Positions 51,417-64,000 of a stretch of DNA of 64,000 nt are shown piece by piece (the stretch's first letter is position 1; each line of letters opens with the position of its first letter). Source of the stretch: an uncultured Bradyrhizobium sp. Its GTDB lineage: Bacteria; Pseudomonadota; Alphaproteobacteria; Rhizobiales; Xanthobacteraceae. The notes below the pieces were generated by a model. The model had not been told where the DNA came from. It saw only the letters and a program-made list of their open reading frames with translations, and did no database searches. The position numbers and the translations under genes were made by a program. The DNA lies in NCBI RefSeq assembly GCF_936928535.1, contig NZ_CAKZHY010000055.1, positions 33,539 through 97,538 on the forward strand, given 5' to 3'.

Positions 51417-52907
51417 CTAGCTCTGGCCGGTAGTCGAGGCTGGTCTACCCAGCTTGTAGAGGCGGTAGACGTCCGAAGCGGGCGTGCCTGCGGAGGCTTT
51501 TCCGGCGTACACTTCCTCCACCGCCCAACCCTCTTCGCGCAAACCATCGACAAGTCCGAACGTCTCGTTCCACTCTTGGAGCGCCAACAGATATTGCGCG
51601 TCAAACGACCGAGCGATGGCGGAGATCGCCTTTGGCCTCAGGGCCCCGACACTTGGGTACGTCAGCTGCTTGTGAAATTCGATCGCGGCCGGTGTCTTCA
51701 GTCCCACGAGGTCGACAAGCGGAACATGTCCGGCATATGCGACATAGCCAGCGTCATGGACAAGTATTGTCGGTCGATCAGGCAAATTCTCATTGATCCA
51801 CTGCACGGCGTCGTAAAGGCTTTTCTGATTGCCCGTTATGTGCGTCCAATAGTTGGAAAGTTGCCAACCGAAGGCCAATGGCAGAAAGAAAGCCGAAATC
51901 CCGATAAATCGAAGCGTTTTCGCGCGCGCCGCCGACGTGAGGCCGCACGCAACTGCAAAGAGTATGATCGGCGCAAATATGTAGAGATATCGACTGCCAT
52001 TATGGGAGAGGCCGCTAGGGAGTTTCCAGAAATACGAGCCTATGAAAATGGCCGCGAACACGGCCAGCAGAATCCCGACCGAGCGCGGCCGTACGAAACG
52101 AACGCACAGAAAAAGAGGGAAGCAGGCCACCGCAGCTCGAGCCATTGCCAATGACACGAAGAGCAATTTGGTCGACCAATCTGCGTATCGGTCCGCGAAG
52201 TAGTACGTTTTGGCGCCGACAGTGCTGGGAATCAACGAGCCCGTGTCGACCCAGTACCAAACGAGGAACGGCACAGCACTTAGAAGCGCGGTCGCGCATG
52301 CGCTGATCTTGAAGCGGGACGAGTGACCGCTGTCCCGAAGCAAGATGAACATCGATCCGACAGACAGAAGACCAAGCTCCGGCCGAACAAAGGGCATGAT
52401 CCCGCAAAGAAGAGAGAGCCAGATCGTCCTTCTCTTGTCTGTGAGCAGCTTGATGTTCCAAGCCACCGCAGCCATCGCGAGCCCGGTGTCCATTCCGTTC
52501 AAGAGCTGAAACAGCGTGCCCGCAAAGATCAGGCCGCCGAGAGCGACGAGCGTCGCCTCCCGGCGGGTGCATCCAACGTTGATGCAGCTGAAAAATAAGC
52601 CGAGCACATACGAGACGCCGCAAAGCGCGCCGAGCACGTACAATGCGAAAGTGTCTGAGAGGGTGGCTTTCTCGATAGCCAGCAGCAGAGCGAGATGCAC
52701 ACCACTCGTGGCCCCAACGAGGGCGGGAACTCCGAGATAATTCTCATCGTGGCCCTGGTGAATAACCTGCGCATTGTGCAAGTTGATGAAGGCATCATCC
52801 GTCGGGAATACAGCTCCTCCGACAACCCAATAGACCATCGCGAAAATCGAGGCCGTAGCGAATACGCAGGCCGCGATGGCCCATTGACCCTTCAGGAGCG
52901 GCCCCAA
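51417..52907 (-). CDS. Polytopic membrane protein, glycosyltransferase-like
   Basis: Multiple TM helices, N-terminal VFPTDDAFINLHNAQ loop, soluble C-terminal domain (TILVHDAGYVAYAGHVPLVDLVGL). Confidence 0.65.
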   Translation of the reverse strand: MGPLLKGQWAIAACVFATASIFAMVYWVVGGAVFPTDDAFINLHNAQVIHQGHDENYLGVPALVGATSGVHLALLLAIEKATLSDTFALYVLGALCGVSYVLGLFFSCINVGCTRREATLVALGGLIFAGTLFQLLNGMDTGLAMAAVAWNIKLLTDKRRTIWLSLLCGIMPFVRPELGLLSVGSMFILLRDSGHSSRFKISACATALLSAVPFLVWYWVDTGSLIPSTVGAKTYYFADRYADWSTKLLFVSLAMARAAVACFPLFLCVRFVRPRSVGILLAVFAAIFIGSYFWKLPSGLSHNGSRYLYIFAPIILFAVACGLTSAARAKTLRFIGISAFFLPLAFGWQLSNYWTHITGNQKSLYDAVQWINENLPDRPTILVHDAGYVAYAGHVPLVDLVGLKTPAAIEFHKQLTYPSVGALRPKAISAIARSFDAQYLLALQEWNETFGLVDGLREEGWAVEEVYAGKASAGTPASDVYRLYKLGRPASTTGQS

Positions 52908-53285
52908 GTCGAACTACCTTCATCTAGCCGGATAAGAAATTATTGCCTGAAGGCAATAACGCTTTCCTAATGGGGCCGGTCATTGCGGCCCGATGAGGCC
53001 TATGCCCTAACAACCGTCTCGGATTTGAGCGCGGAGCGGCCGGCTTGTCCGACTGACGCAATGACTCAGGCTGTTGCCGCGAGGACGTACCGCCGAGTGC
53101 GCAAGCGCAAATCCAAGCGGTGCGCGCGCGTGGCGTTCAACTGTAATTTTGCCATCCTCACGATAGCGAGCGCCGTCCACTCATGGCGCCCCTGAAGATC
53201 AGCAAGGAGACGAAGCGCTTTCAAGCGTTAGATAAAAACGACCGAGTTCTGAACGGCCGCAATATTTAACCCGTCGAATTACTGG

Positions 53286-56126
<2,841 letters not shown>

Positions 56127-56478
56127 GCCTAGTTCCTGTGTTCGCGATTTAACCGCGTTGCAGCCAAGAAGTTGTCACCCTCCGGCCTATCAACTCACCG
56201 TGACGCCTTATGGCGCCAGAGCCCGGACTGCGGGAGGTCATCCGCCATATGGGTGGGAATTGGGCTAGTCTGGGTTCAACGGCCAAAAACGCAGCAAAAT
56301 AAACGCCATCGCCATGGTCGCGACCGGGCAGAGATATGGCCCGGTCAGGGCCTTGTCAACGGCGGGCGCATTGCCGCTAATTCATCATTTTGACAGACTT
56401 TTCGCGTTGCCAAGCCCCCGTGATTGGGCGAGTGTCCGCCCCGCTCGAGCAGACCCTGCTTCAACATAAGGATTTTCC

Positions 56479-57453
56479 ATGACCACCTCGTTCCCGGTAA
56501 CCACCGGCCAGCGTTTTCGCCATGCGTCCGCCCTGGCTGGCTCCCTGGGACTGGCAGCCTGCTTGGCGCTGACCCTGGCGTTCGCAGGCCCGCTCCGGGC
56601 GGCCGATGATCCGGTCCTGGCGAAGGTCAATGGCGCTGAAATCAAGAAGAGCGACGTCACCATGGCCGAGGAAGAGCTCGGACCGAGCCTCGCCCAGATG
56701 GATCCGGCGACCAAGGACGAGAACGTCCTGTCGTTCCTGATCGACATGAAGATCGTGTCCAAGGCCGCCGAGGACAAGAAGGTCGCCGATGGCGAGGATT
56801 TCAAGAGGCGTATGGCATTCGCCCGCAACCGGCTGCTGATGGACAGCCTGCTGGCCCAGGAAGGCAAGGCGGCGACCAACGACGACGCCATGAAGAAGGT
56901 CTATGAGGAGGCCTCCAAGCAGATCACCGGCGAGCAGGAAGTGCGCGCCCGCCACATCCTGGTCGAGACCGAGGACGAGGCCAAGGCGGTCAAGGCCGAG
57001 CTCGACAAGGGCGCCGATTTCGCCGAGCTCGCCAAAAAGAAGTCCAAGGATCCGGGCTCGGCCGACGGCGGCGACCTCGGCTTCTTCACCAAGGAACAGA
57101 TGGTGCCGGAATTCTCGGCCGTGGCCTTCGCGCTCGAGCCGGGCAAGATCTCCGACCCCGTGAAGTCGCAGTTCGGCTGGCACGTCATCAAGGTCGAGGA
57201 AAAGCGTAACCGCAAGGCGCCGGAGTTCGATCAGGTCAAGCCCCAGATCGAGCAGTACGTCACCCGCAAGGCCCAGGCCGATTACGTCGCCAAGCTCCGC
57301 GCCGAAGCCAAGGTCGAGCGCATGGACCAGCCGGCGGCGGACGCCTCCAAGGATGCCAAGCCGGCCGACGCAGCCAAGCCGACCGACGCAGCCAAGCCGG
57401 CCGACGCAGCCAAGCCCGCCGACAGCAAGATGGCGCCGCCCGCCAAGAAGTAA
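56479..57453 (+). CDS. Parvulin-type peptidyl-prolyl cis-trans isomerase
   Basis: VRARHILVETEDEAKAVKAELDKGADFAELAKKKSKDPGSADGGDLGFFTKEQMVPEF. Confidence 0.93.
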   Translation: MTTSFPVTTGQRFRHASALAGSLGLAACLALTLAFAGPLRAADDPVLAKVNGAEIKKSDVTMAEEELGPSLAQMDPATKDENVLSFLIDMKIVSKAAEDKKVADGEDFKRRMAFARNRLLMDSLLAQEGKAATNDDAMKKVYEEASKQITGEQEVRARHILVETEDEAKAVKAELDKGADFAELAKKKSKDPGSADGGDLGFFTKEQMVPEFSAVAFALEPGKISDPVKSQFGWHVIKVEEKRNRKAPEFDQVKPQIEQYVTRKAQADYVAKLRAEAKVERMDQPAADASKDAKPADAAKPTDAAKPADAAKPADSKMAPPAKK

Positions 57454-57499
57454 GAATTCGCTGTCACTTCGGTGACGCGAAGAGTATCTAAGCCTACCA

Positions 57500-57532
57500 G
57501 ATGCCCGGCCCCGCACAGAGGGGCCGGGCATC
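57500..57532 (+). terminator. Strong GC-rich hairpin after the PPIase gene (no clear T-tract)
   Basis: GATGCCCGGCCCC-GCACAGA-GGGGCCGGGCATC. Confidence 0.5.
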
Positions 57533-57575
57533 TGCATATCCAGACCTCACCAAGGCACAAGCCAAGGCACCCGCG

Positions 57576-58817
57576 ATGTCCTCCTCCGTCTCTCCGCTCG
57601 CCCCCAAGAACGTTCCTGATATGCCCGTGATCGCGGGCGTCCGCCTTGCGACGGCCGAGGCCGGCATCCGCTACAAGAACCGCACCGACGTGCTGCTGGC
57701 GATCATGGACAAGGGCACGGCGGTCGCCGGCGTCTTCACCAAGTCGAAGTGCCCCTCCGCGCCGGTCGAATGGTGCCGTGCGAAACTCAAAGGCGGCAAG
57801 GCGCGGGCACTGGTCGTCAATTCCGGCAATGCCAATGCTTTCACCGGCAAGACGGGCCGCAGCTCCACCGCGATGACCGCGAAGATCGCGGCCAAGGCGG
57901 TCGGCTGCAGCGAGAGCGAGATTTTCCTGGCCTCGACCGGCGTGATCGGCGAGCCGCTGGACGCGACCAAGTTCGACGGCGTGCTGGGCAACCTCGCCGC
58001 ATCAGCGGAAGCCGGCGATTACCTCGCCGCCGCCAAGGCGATCATGACCACCGACACGTTCCCCAAGGTCGCGACCGCGACGGTGAAGCTCGGCAAGGCC
58101 AAGGTCACCATCAACGGCATGGCCAAGGGCGCCGGCATGATCGCCCCCGACATGGCGACGATGCTGTCCTTCATCTTCACCGACGCGCCGATCGCGCCCG
58201 CCGCGCTGCAGGCGCTGCTCAAGGCCGGTGTCGAGGACACGTTCAATGCGGTCACGATCGACGGCGATACCTCGACCTCCGACACGCTGCTGGCGTTCGC
58301 GACGGGCGCTGCGGCCGAGCACGGCGCACCAAAAATCAGCCGCGCCAGCGACCCGCGCCTGAAGGCGTTCGTGAAAGCCTTCAACCAGATCCTCGCAAAT
58401 CTTTCCGAGCAAGTCGCCCGCGACGGCGAAGGCGCGCGAAAACTGGTCGAGATCACCGTCGAGGGAGCCAAGACCAAGGCCTCCGCGCGCAAAATCGCGA
58501 TGTCGATCGCCAACTCGCCGCTGGTGAAGACTGCGATCGCGGGCGAGGACGCCAATTGGGGTCGCGTGGTGATGGCGGTCGGCAAGGCCGGCGAGCCGGC
58601 CGATCGCGACAAGCTGTCGATCTCCTTCAACGGTATCCGCGTCGCCAAGAGCGGCGCGCGCGATCCCTCCTATGACGAAGCGCAGGTGTCGGAAGCGATG
58701 AAGGCGCCGGAGATCGCGATTCTGGTTTCGCTCGGCCTCGGCAAGGGCCGCGACCGCGTGCTGACCTGCGACCTCACCAAGGAATATGTCGCGATCAACG
58801 GCGATTACCGGTCTTAA
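57576..58817 (+). CDS. argJ: Bifunctional glutamate N-acetyltransferase / amino-acid acetyltransferase ArgJ
   Basis: [41 protein letters not shown] (autocleavage region), [12 protein letters not shown]. Confidence 0.96.
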   Translation: MSSSVSPLAPKNVPDMPVIAGVRLATAEAGIRYKNRTDVLLAIMDKGTAVAGVFTKSKCPSAPVEWCRAKLKGGKARALVVNSGNANAFTGKTGRSSTAMTAKIAAKAVGCSESEIFLASTGVIGEPLDATKFDGVLGNLAASAEAGDYLAAAKAIMTTDTFPKVATATVKLGKAKVTINGMAKGAGMIAPDMATMLSFIFTDAPIAPAALQALLKAGVEDTFNAVTIDGDTSTSDTLLAFATGAAAEHGAPKISRASDPRLKAFVKAFNQILANLSEQVARDGEGARKLVEITVEGAKTKASARKIAMSIANSPLVKTAIAGEDANWGRVVMAVGKAGEPADRDKLSISFNGIRVAKSGARDPSYDEAQVSEAMKAPEIAILVSLGLGKGRDRVLTCDLTKEYVAINGDYRS

Positions 58818-58822
58818 GGGTC

Positions 58823-59233
58823 ATGGCCGAGCTGAAGCTGACACTGGTGGTGGCCTGCGCGCTCGTCGACGCCGACAAGCGCGTCCTGATCGCGCAGCGC
58901 CCGGAGGGCAAGACGCTCGCCGGCCTCTGGGAGTTTCCCGGCGGCAAGTGTGAACCGGGCGAGCGTCCGGAGCAGAGCCTGATCCGCGAGCTCCACGAGG
59001 AGCTCGGCATCACCGTTGCCGAGCCGTGCCTCGCGCCATTGACCTTCGCCAGCTACGGCTACGAGACGTTTCATTTGTTGATGCCGCTCTATATCTGCCG
59101 GCGCTGGGAAGGTGTGGTCACGCCGCGCGAGGGGCAAAACCTCGCCTGGGTCCGCGCCAACAAGCTGCGCGACTATCCGATGCCGCCCGCGGACATTCCG
59201 CTGATCCCGCATTTGATCGATTTGCTGATGTGA
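58823..59233 (+). CDS. mutT: (deoxy)nucleoside triphosphate pyrophosphohydrolase, MutT type
   Basis: Nudix box GGKCEPGERPEQSLIRELHEELGI. Confidence 0.9.
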   Translation: MAELKLTLVVACALVDADKRVLIAQRPEGKTLAGLWEFPGGKCEPGERPEQSLIRELHEELGITVAEPCLAPLTFASYGYETFHLLMPLYICRRWEGVVTPREGQNLAWVRANKLRDYPMPPADIPLIPHLIDLLM

Positions 59234-59247
59234 CGATGCTCTTGCAT

Positions 59248-59342
59248 CGTCATTCCGGGGCGCGCGATAGCGCGAACCCGGAATCTCGCGCCACAACATC
59301 TGGATTCCGCGTTCGGTCCTGCGGACCGCCCCGGAATGACGG
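59248..59342. repeat. Palindromic interspersed element, family E copy 1
   Basis: CGTCATTCCGGGGCGCGCG ... GCGGACCGCCCCGGAATGACGG. Confidence 0.75.
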
Positions 59343-59353
59343 CGCTAATAGGT

Positions 59354-60202
59354 CTACGTCTCTCCAGCCTTCTTCACCGCCTCCGCGAGGCTCGCCTTCG
59401 CCGAACCAGGCTTCAACGGCTGCTGCTGGCTCGCATGCGGCGCCCAGCCGGACAGCCAGATGATGTCGAACGTCGCGCGAATGCGGCCGTCGGCATCGGC
59501 AAAGCGCTCGGCATAGATTTCGGCCATGCGGAGCAATGTCGCGCGACGGCTCGGCGTGCGCCGCCGTTCGATCAGCACATTGGCCGCGCCCATGCGACGG
59601 AGGTCCTGCATCAGCGCGAACGCGTTGGAATAGCGCACCACGACACGATCGACGTCGGTAACAGGCAGCGCAAAGCCCGCCCGCTGCAACAGCGCGCCGA
59701 TGTCCCTGAGATCGGCGAACGGCGCGACGCGCGGGGAGACGCCGCCTTCGCATTCGGCCTCCGCCGCGGCGAAGGCCTGCCGCAGCTCGGTCAGGCTGTC
59801 GCCGCCGATCATCGCAGCGAGCAGCAATCCGTCCGGCTTCAGCGCGCGGCGGATTTGCGCGAGCACGCCGGGCAGATCATTCACGAATTGCAGCGCCAGC
59901 GCGGAGACGACGAGATCGAGGCTTTCGGGCGCGACGGGCAATTTTTCCGAGCCGGCCGCATCGAGCGCGATCCGTTCGATCGAAGGCAGCCGCGCGCGAA
60001 GCACGGCGATCCCTTCGCCAGGTGTCCACAGATCAGCCGGAGCATGAAATTCCCGCATCACCGCCGCCAGCCGATCGGACATATCCTCGGCGGCCCGGTC
60101 GAGCAGGAACGTCACCTCGCCTTGAGCCTGCGCACGCCGCTGCCGCGCATGCAGCAAGGCGCGATCGAACAAGGCGGGCGGGGTCTGCGGGGTCTGAGCC
60201 AT
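59354..60202 (-). CDS. SAM-dependent methyltransferase (BioC/NDUFAF5-like)
   Basis: LFDRALLHARQRRA, ESLDLVVSALALQFVNDLPGVLAQIRRALKPDGLLLAAMIGG. Confidence 0.85.
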   Translation of the reverse strand: MAQTPQTPPALFDRALLHARQRRAQAQGEVTFLLDRAAEDMSDRLAAVMREFHAPADLWTPGEGIAVLRARLPSIERIALDAAGSEKLPVAPESLDLVVSALALQFVNDLPGVLAQIRRALKPDGLLLAAMIGGDSLTELRQAFAAAEAECEGGVSPRVAPFADLRDIGALLQRAGFALPVTDVDRVVVRYSNAFALMQDLRRMGAANVLIERRRTPSRRATLLRMAEIYAERFADADGRIRATFDIIWLSGWAPHASQQQPLKPGSAKASLAEAVKKAGET

Positions 60203-60267
60203 GCCGCTGGTTACGCCGATCACGACGGTTCTGGCAATCCGTTGCGTGCGGCGCTAGCCTTCCCCTC

Positions 60268-61065
60268 ATGGACGCCGACGCCGCCCCCACCCGCCCCATC
60301 GCCGCACCCTTGCGTGCCGCGTGGACGGCTGGCCGCCACGCAATGTCGCATGTGGCGAAGCTCGCGCTCGACATTGCGCTGCCGACGCTGTGCGTGTCCT
60401 GCCGCGAGCCTGTCGATGGCGAGGGCGTGTGCGCTGCGTGCTGGTCGCGGCTGTCGTTCATCGAACGGCCCTATTGTCCGCGGCTCGGCATACCCTTCGT
60501 CTACGATCCCGGCCCCGACATGCTGTCGATGGAGGCGATCGCGAGCCCGCCGGCCTATCAGCGCGCCCGTGCGGCGGTGCGCTATGACGATGTCGCGCGC
60601 ACGCTGGTGCATGCGCTGAAATACCAGGACCGCACCGATCTCGCGCCCGCCATGGGCCGCTGGATGGCGCGCGCGGGCGGCGAACTGCTCGACGGCGCCG
60701 ACATGCTGGTGCCGGTGCCCCTGCATTGGCGGCGGGCCTGGCGCCGCCGCTACAACCAGTCGGGCGCGCTGGCCCAGATCATCGCTCGGCAGAGCGGGGT
60801 GAAAGTGCGAGCTGAGGTGCTGCGCCGGGTGCGCGCCACCGAGCAGCAGATCGGCCTGTCGCGGGCCCAGCGCGCCACTAATGTGCAGGGCGCATTCCAG
60901 GTATCCCCCGACCGTCAGTCCGAGGTCCAGGGCCGACGCATCGTCCTGGTCGACGATGTCCTGACATCGGGTGCGACCCTGGACGCCTGCGCCCGCGCTT
61001 TGCTGCGCGCCAAGGCCGCCCAGGTCGACGTCCTGGTCTTTGCCCGGGTTGTCGAGACCAGGTAA
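60268..61065 (+). CDS. ComF family protein
   Basis: CVSCREPVDGEGVCAACW, WRRRYNQSGALAQIIA, IVLVDDVLTSGATLDACARAL. Confidence 0.92.
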   Translation: MDADAAPTRPIAAPLRAAWTAGRHAMSHVAKLALDIALPTLCVSCREPVDGEGVCAACWSRLSFIERPYCPRLGIPFVYDPGPDMLSMEAIASPPAYQRARAAVRYDDVARTLVHALKYQDRTDLAPAMGRWMARAGGELLDGADMLVPVPLHWRRAWRRRYNQSGALAQIIARQSGVKVRAEVLRRVRATEQQIGLSRAQRATNVQGAFQVSPDRQSEVQGRRIVLVDDVLTSGATLDACARALLRAKAAQVDVLVFARVVETR

Positions 61066-61094
61066 ACCCCCATATAATTCAATAAATTCATGAC

Positions 61095-61388
61095 ATGAGA
61101 GCGCTTGATCCCATGACCGCCGCTGTCGAGATCTACACTAGGCCGGGATGCGGCTATTGTTCCGCCGCGAGGTCGCTTCTGACCCGCAAGAAGGCGGCCT
61201 TCACGGAATTCGACGTCGCCCAGAACCCGTCCTGGCGCGAGGAGATGTACGACCGCGCCGGCGCGGGCTCGACCTTCCCGCAGATCTGGATCGGCGGCAC
61301 CCATATCGGCGGCTGCGACGACCTCTACGCGCTCGACCGTGAGGGCAAGCTCGACGGCCTGCTCGAAAGCGTGAAGGCAATCTCATGA
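61095..61388 (+). CDS. grxC: Glutaredoxin 3
   Basis: IYTRPGCGYCSAARSLL, STFPQIWIGGTHIGGCDDLYAL. Confidence 0.94.
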   Translation: MRALDPMTAAVEIYTRPGCGYCSAARSLLTRKKAAFTEFDVAQNPSWREEMYDRAGAGSTFPQIWIGGTHIGGCDDLYALDREGKLDGLLESVKAIS

Positions 61389-62263
61389 GTGAGGACAGGA
61401 CCTTCACCGCCGCCATGGTGCAGATGCGCACCGGTCTGATGCCGCAGCCGAGCCTCGCACAGGCGACGAAACTGATCCGGGAAGCGGCGGCCAAGGGCGC
61501 CGACTACGTGCAGACACCCGAAGTCAGCAACATGATGCAGCTGAACCGCAAGGCGCTGTTCGAACATCTGCAGAGCGAGGAGGACGACGCCTCGCTGAAG
61601 GCCTATCGCGCGCTTGCGGCCGAGCTGAAGATTCACATCCATGTCGGCTCGCTGGCGCTGCGCTTCTCGCCCGAAAAGGCGGTCAACCGCTCCTTCCTGA
61701 TCGGGCCCGAGGGCAATGTGCTCGCGAGCTACGACAAGATCCACATGTTCGACATCGAGCTGCCGGACGGCGAGAGCTACCGCGAATCCGCCAATTACCA
61801 GCCCGGCGAAACCGCCGTGATCTCCGACCTCCCCTGGGGCCGCGTCGGCCTCACGATCTGCTACGACGTGCGCTTCCCCGCGCTCTATCGCGCACTGGCC
61901 GAGAGCGGCGCGTCCTTCATCACCGTGCCGTCGGCCTTCACCCGCAAGACCGGCGAGGCGCACTGGCACATCCTGCTGCGCGCGCGCGCGATCGAGACCG
62001 GCTGCTTCATCTTCGCGGCGGCCCAGGCAGGTACCCATGAGAACAAGCGCGAGACCTATGGCCACTCGCTGATCATCGACCCCTGGGGCGAGATCCTTGC
62101 CGAGGGCGATGTCGAGCCGGGCATCATCATGGCCAAGATCGACCCGGCCAAGGTCGAGACCGCGCGCAGGGCGATTCCATCACTCCAGCACGGCCGCCGC
62201 TTCGGTGTCGCCGACCCCAAGGCCGGGCCGGATCATCTGCATCTGGTGCGGGGCTCGGCATGA
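61385..62263 (+). CDS. Carbon-nitrogen hydrolase (Nit/omega-amidase-like)
   Basis: [33 protein letters not shown] overlap with grxC. Confidence 0.92.
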   Translation: MSEDRTFTAAMVQMRTGLMPQPSLAQATKLIREAAAKGADYVQTPEVSNMMQLNRKALFEHLQSEEDDASLKAYRALAAELKIHIHVGSLALRFSPEKAVNRSFLIGPEGNVLASYDKIHMFDIELPDGESYRESANYQPGETAVISDLPWGRVGLTICYDVRFPALYRALAESGASFITVPSAFTRKTGEAHWHILLRARAIETGCFIFAAAQAGTHENKRETYGHSLIIDPWGEILAEGDVEPGIIMAKIDPAKVETARRAIPSLQHGRRFGVADPKAGPDHLHLVRGSA

Positions 62264-62742
62264 TCCGCTACGCGCTGCATTGCGACCGCAACCATGAGTT
62301 CGAGAGCTGGTTCCAAAGCTCGTCGGCCTATGACCAGCAGGTCAAGCGCAAGCTCGTGACCTGCCCGATCTGCGGCTCGGCCAAGGTCGACAAGGCGATC
62401 ATGGCGCCGCGTATCGTCGGCAAGAAGGGCCGTGGCCCTGCCACGCCGCCGCCGGAGCCGGCGACGACAGCCGCGCCCGAGGCTGCGCCGTCAGGACCGA
62501 CCTCGCTGATGATGGCGCAGGAGCGCGAGCTGCGCTCCAAGCTGAAAGAGCTGCGCGATCACATCGTCAAGAATGCCGACAATGTCGGCGAGCGCTTTGC
62601 GAACGAAGCCCGCGCCATGCATTACGGCGACAAGGAGCACCGCCCGATCTACGGCGAGGCCTCGCCTGACGAAGCGAAGTCGCTGATCGACGAAGGCATC
62701 GACGTCTCGCCGCTGCCGACCCTGCCGGAAGACCGGAACTGA
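62260..62742 (+). CDS. DUF1178 family protein
   Basis: [50 protein letters not shown]. Confidence 0.93.
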   Translation: MIRYALHCDRNHEFESWFQSSSAYDQQVKRKLVTCPICGSAKVDKAIMAPRIVGKKGRGPATPPPEPATTAAPEAAPSGPTSLMMAQERELRSKLKELRDHIVKNADNVGERFANEARAMHYGDKEHRPIYGEASPDEAKSLIDEGIDVSPLPTLPEDRN

Positions 62743-62755
62743 CACGCGAAGCGTG

Positions 62756-62832
62756 TCATCCCGGATGGTCCGAAGGACCAGATCCGGGATCTCGAGATTC
62801 CGGGTTCGCCCTGCGAGCGCCCCGGAATGACG
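62756..62832. repeat. Palindromic interspersed element, family E copy 2
   Basis: GTCATCCCGGATGGTCCGAAGGACCAGATCCGGGATCTCGAGATTCCGGG...CCCCGGAATGACGA. Confidence 0.7.
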
Positions 62833-62841
62833 ACGAAACAG

Positions 62842-63741
62842 CTACACGCCCACCAGCAGCGCCACGCCGACCACGATCAGCACGATCCCAACAATCTCGC
62901 GCGGTGCGATCGGCTGCTTGAACGAGTAATACGCCACGGCTTGCGCGAACAGCACCTCGATCAAGGCGAGCGTGCGGACATTGGCGGCGGCCGTCAGCGC
63001 GAACGCCAGGAACCAGAACTGCGAGGCGAAGGCGCCCATGAAGCCCGCAAGCAGCGACGGCCGCCATAATCCCAGGATCGATTGAAGTATCTGTGGCGCA
63101 CGCCAGAGCAGATAAACCGTCAGGATCAGCGTCTGCACGAACAGGCCGAGCACCAGCGTGAACGACGATGCCGTCACGAAGGACACGTTCGGCACGGTGA
63201 TGATGGCGCCGCGGAAGCCGACCGCCGACAGCGCGAACGCCGCTGCGGCGACGAGACCCGTGATGGTCGGCTTCAGCTCCGCAAAACTCTTCTCACCACC
63301 CGGACGCAATGCGGTGACAACGACGCCAACGGTCGCGATCACGATCGCCAGCACCCTCAGCCAGGTCAGGTGATCGCCCAGGAAGACAAAACCGAAGATC
63401 GCGGTTTGGATCGCCTCGGTTTTCAAATAGGCCGTCGTCACCACGAAAGAGCGGTCGTTCATGGCGAGCAGCATCAGGCCGGTCGCGATGATCTGGCTGA
63501 GCGCGCCCAGCAGCAACCACGGCCAGAACATCGATGGCGGCATGCCGATATGGTCGCCGGTCGCAACCAGCACGGCGCCCAGGAACAGCAGCGAGAACGG
63601 GAAGCCGAACAGGAAGCGGATATTGGTCGCGCCCCAGGTCCCCAGCGGCTTGGTCAGCGACCGCTGCATCGCATTGCGCGCGACCTGGCCGAGCGCGGCG
63701 ATGACGGTGAAGGGAATCCAGAGGCTGGTGACGGTGAACAT
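62842..63741 (-). CDS. DMT/EamA family transporter
   Basis: About 10 TM helices in two repeated halves; start trimmed to 63741. Confidence 0.85.
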   Translation of the reverse strand: MFTVTSLWIPFTVIAALGQVARNAMQRSLTKPLGTWGATNIRFLFGFPFSLLFLGAVLVATGDHIGMPPSMFWPWLLLGALSQIIATGLMLLAMNDRSFVVTTAYLKTEAIQTAIFGFVFLGDHLTWLRVLAIVIATVGVVVTALRPGGEKSFAELKPTITGLVAAAAFALSAVGFRGAIITVPNVSFVTASSFTLVLGLFVQTLILTVYLLWRAPQILQSILGLWRPSLLAGFMGAFASQFWFLAFALTAAANVRTLALIEVLFAQAVAYYSFKQPIAPREIVGIVLIVVGVALLVGV

Positions 63742-64000
63742 GGAGGGGTCGGAGGCGTTAGGAGTGTCTGGATGCAAACTGCCGAGCGCACGACAGCAGG
63801 TCAATCACACTCATGTCATAGGAGCGATGCTCTCGCGACAAACTCCCTGTCGTCCCTGCGAACGCAGGGACCCATAACCCCAGGGAGTGGTTTTGCGAAG
63901 ACTGCCAACCCGCGCATCTCATACCTTCCGCCATCGATAAATTCCGCGGTGATGGGGTGGACGGCCCCCTACGGCATCAGTGTGCCAGAATGAGGTTGTC

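Noticed and set aside
57501-57575. Upstream extension of argJ starting inside the hairpin ([15 protein letters not shown]...)
   Set aside because: Start lies in the terminator-like stem; [25 protein letters not shown] at 57576 is the sensible start

Overview
High-GC alphaproteobacterial chromosomal window, Bradyrhizobium-like by gene content, gene order and interspersed repeats (this assignment is inference). I support about 55 protein genes. In order, the main blocks are: an M48 protease; cytochrome c and an MFS transporter; a cyoABCD-surf1-regBA-like quinol oxidase/redox-sensor operon; an adenylate cyclase; CarD, FdxA, an S4 protein and a SUV3-like helicase; rpmB; a short low-GC two-ORF island (Walker-A ATPase fragment plus nuclease-like ORF); a DUF2235 hydrolase; PilZ; an old yellow enzyme; a phytase-like protein with CobT and CobS; DedA; a divergent citrate-synthase-like pair; DnaJ-like and BolA; CorC, AroB, AroK and XerD; AccA; an L,D-transpeptidase; an amide/urea-type ABC transporter with amidase, AmiC-like sensor and MarR; SecA; PPIase, ArgJ and MutT; ComF, Grx, nitrilase and DUF1178; and an EamA transporter. 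I found no rRNA, convincing tRNA, CRISPR array or intact transposase. The most interesting non-core signals are: (1) the low-GC ATPase/nuclease-like island at 20.3-21.5 kb; (2) several families of palindromic MITE/REP-like elements, one pair in inverted orientation flanking a PilZ gene and one copy supplying the C-terminus and stop of the DUF2235 ORF; (3) an S4-domain gene with no ordinary start codon, next to a repeat; (4) a citrate-synthase pair in which one member has Glu at the usual catalytic Asp position; (5) a perfect 11-bp dyad between the MFS and cyo promoters. All calls are from reading the sequence and supplied ORFs. No database search was run.
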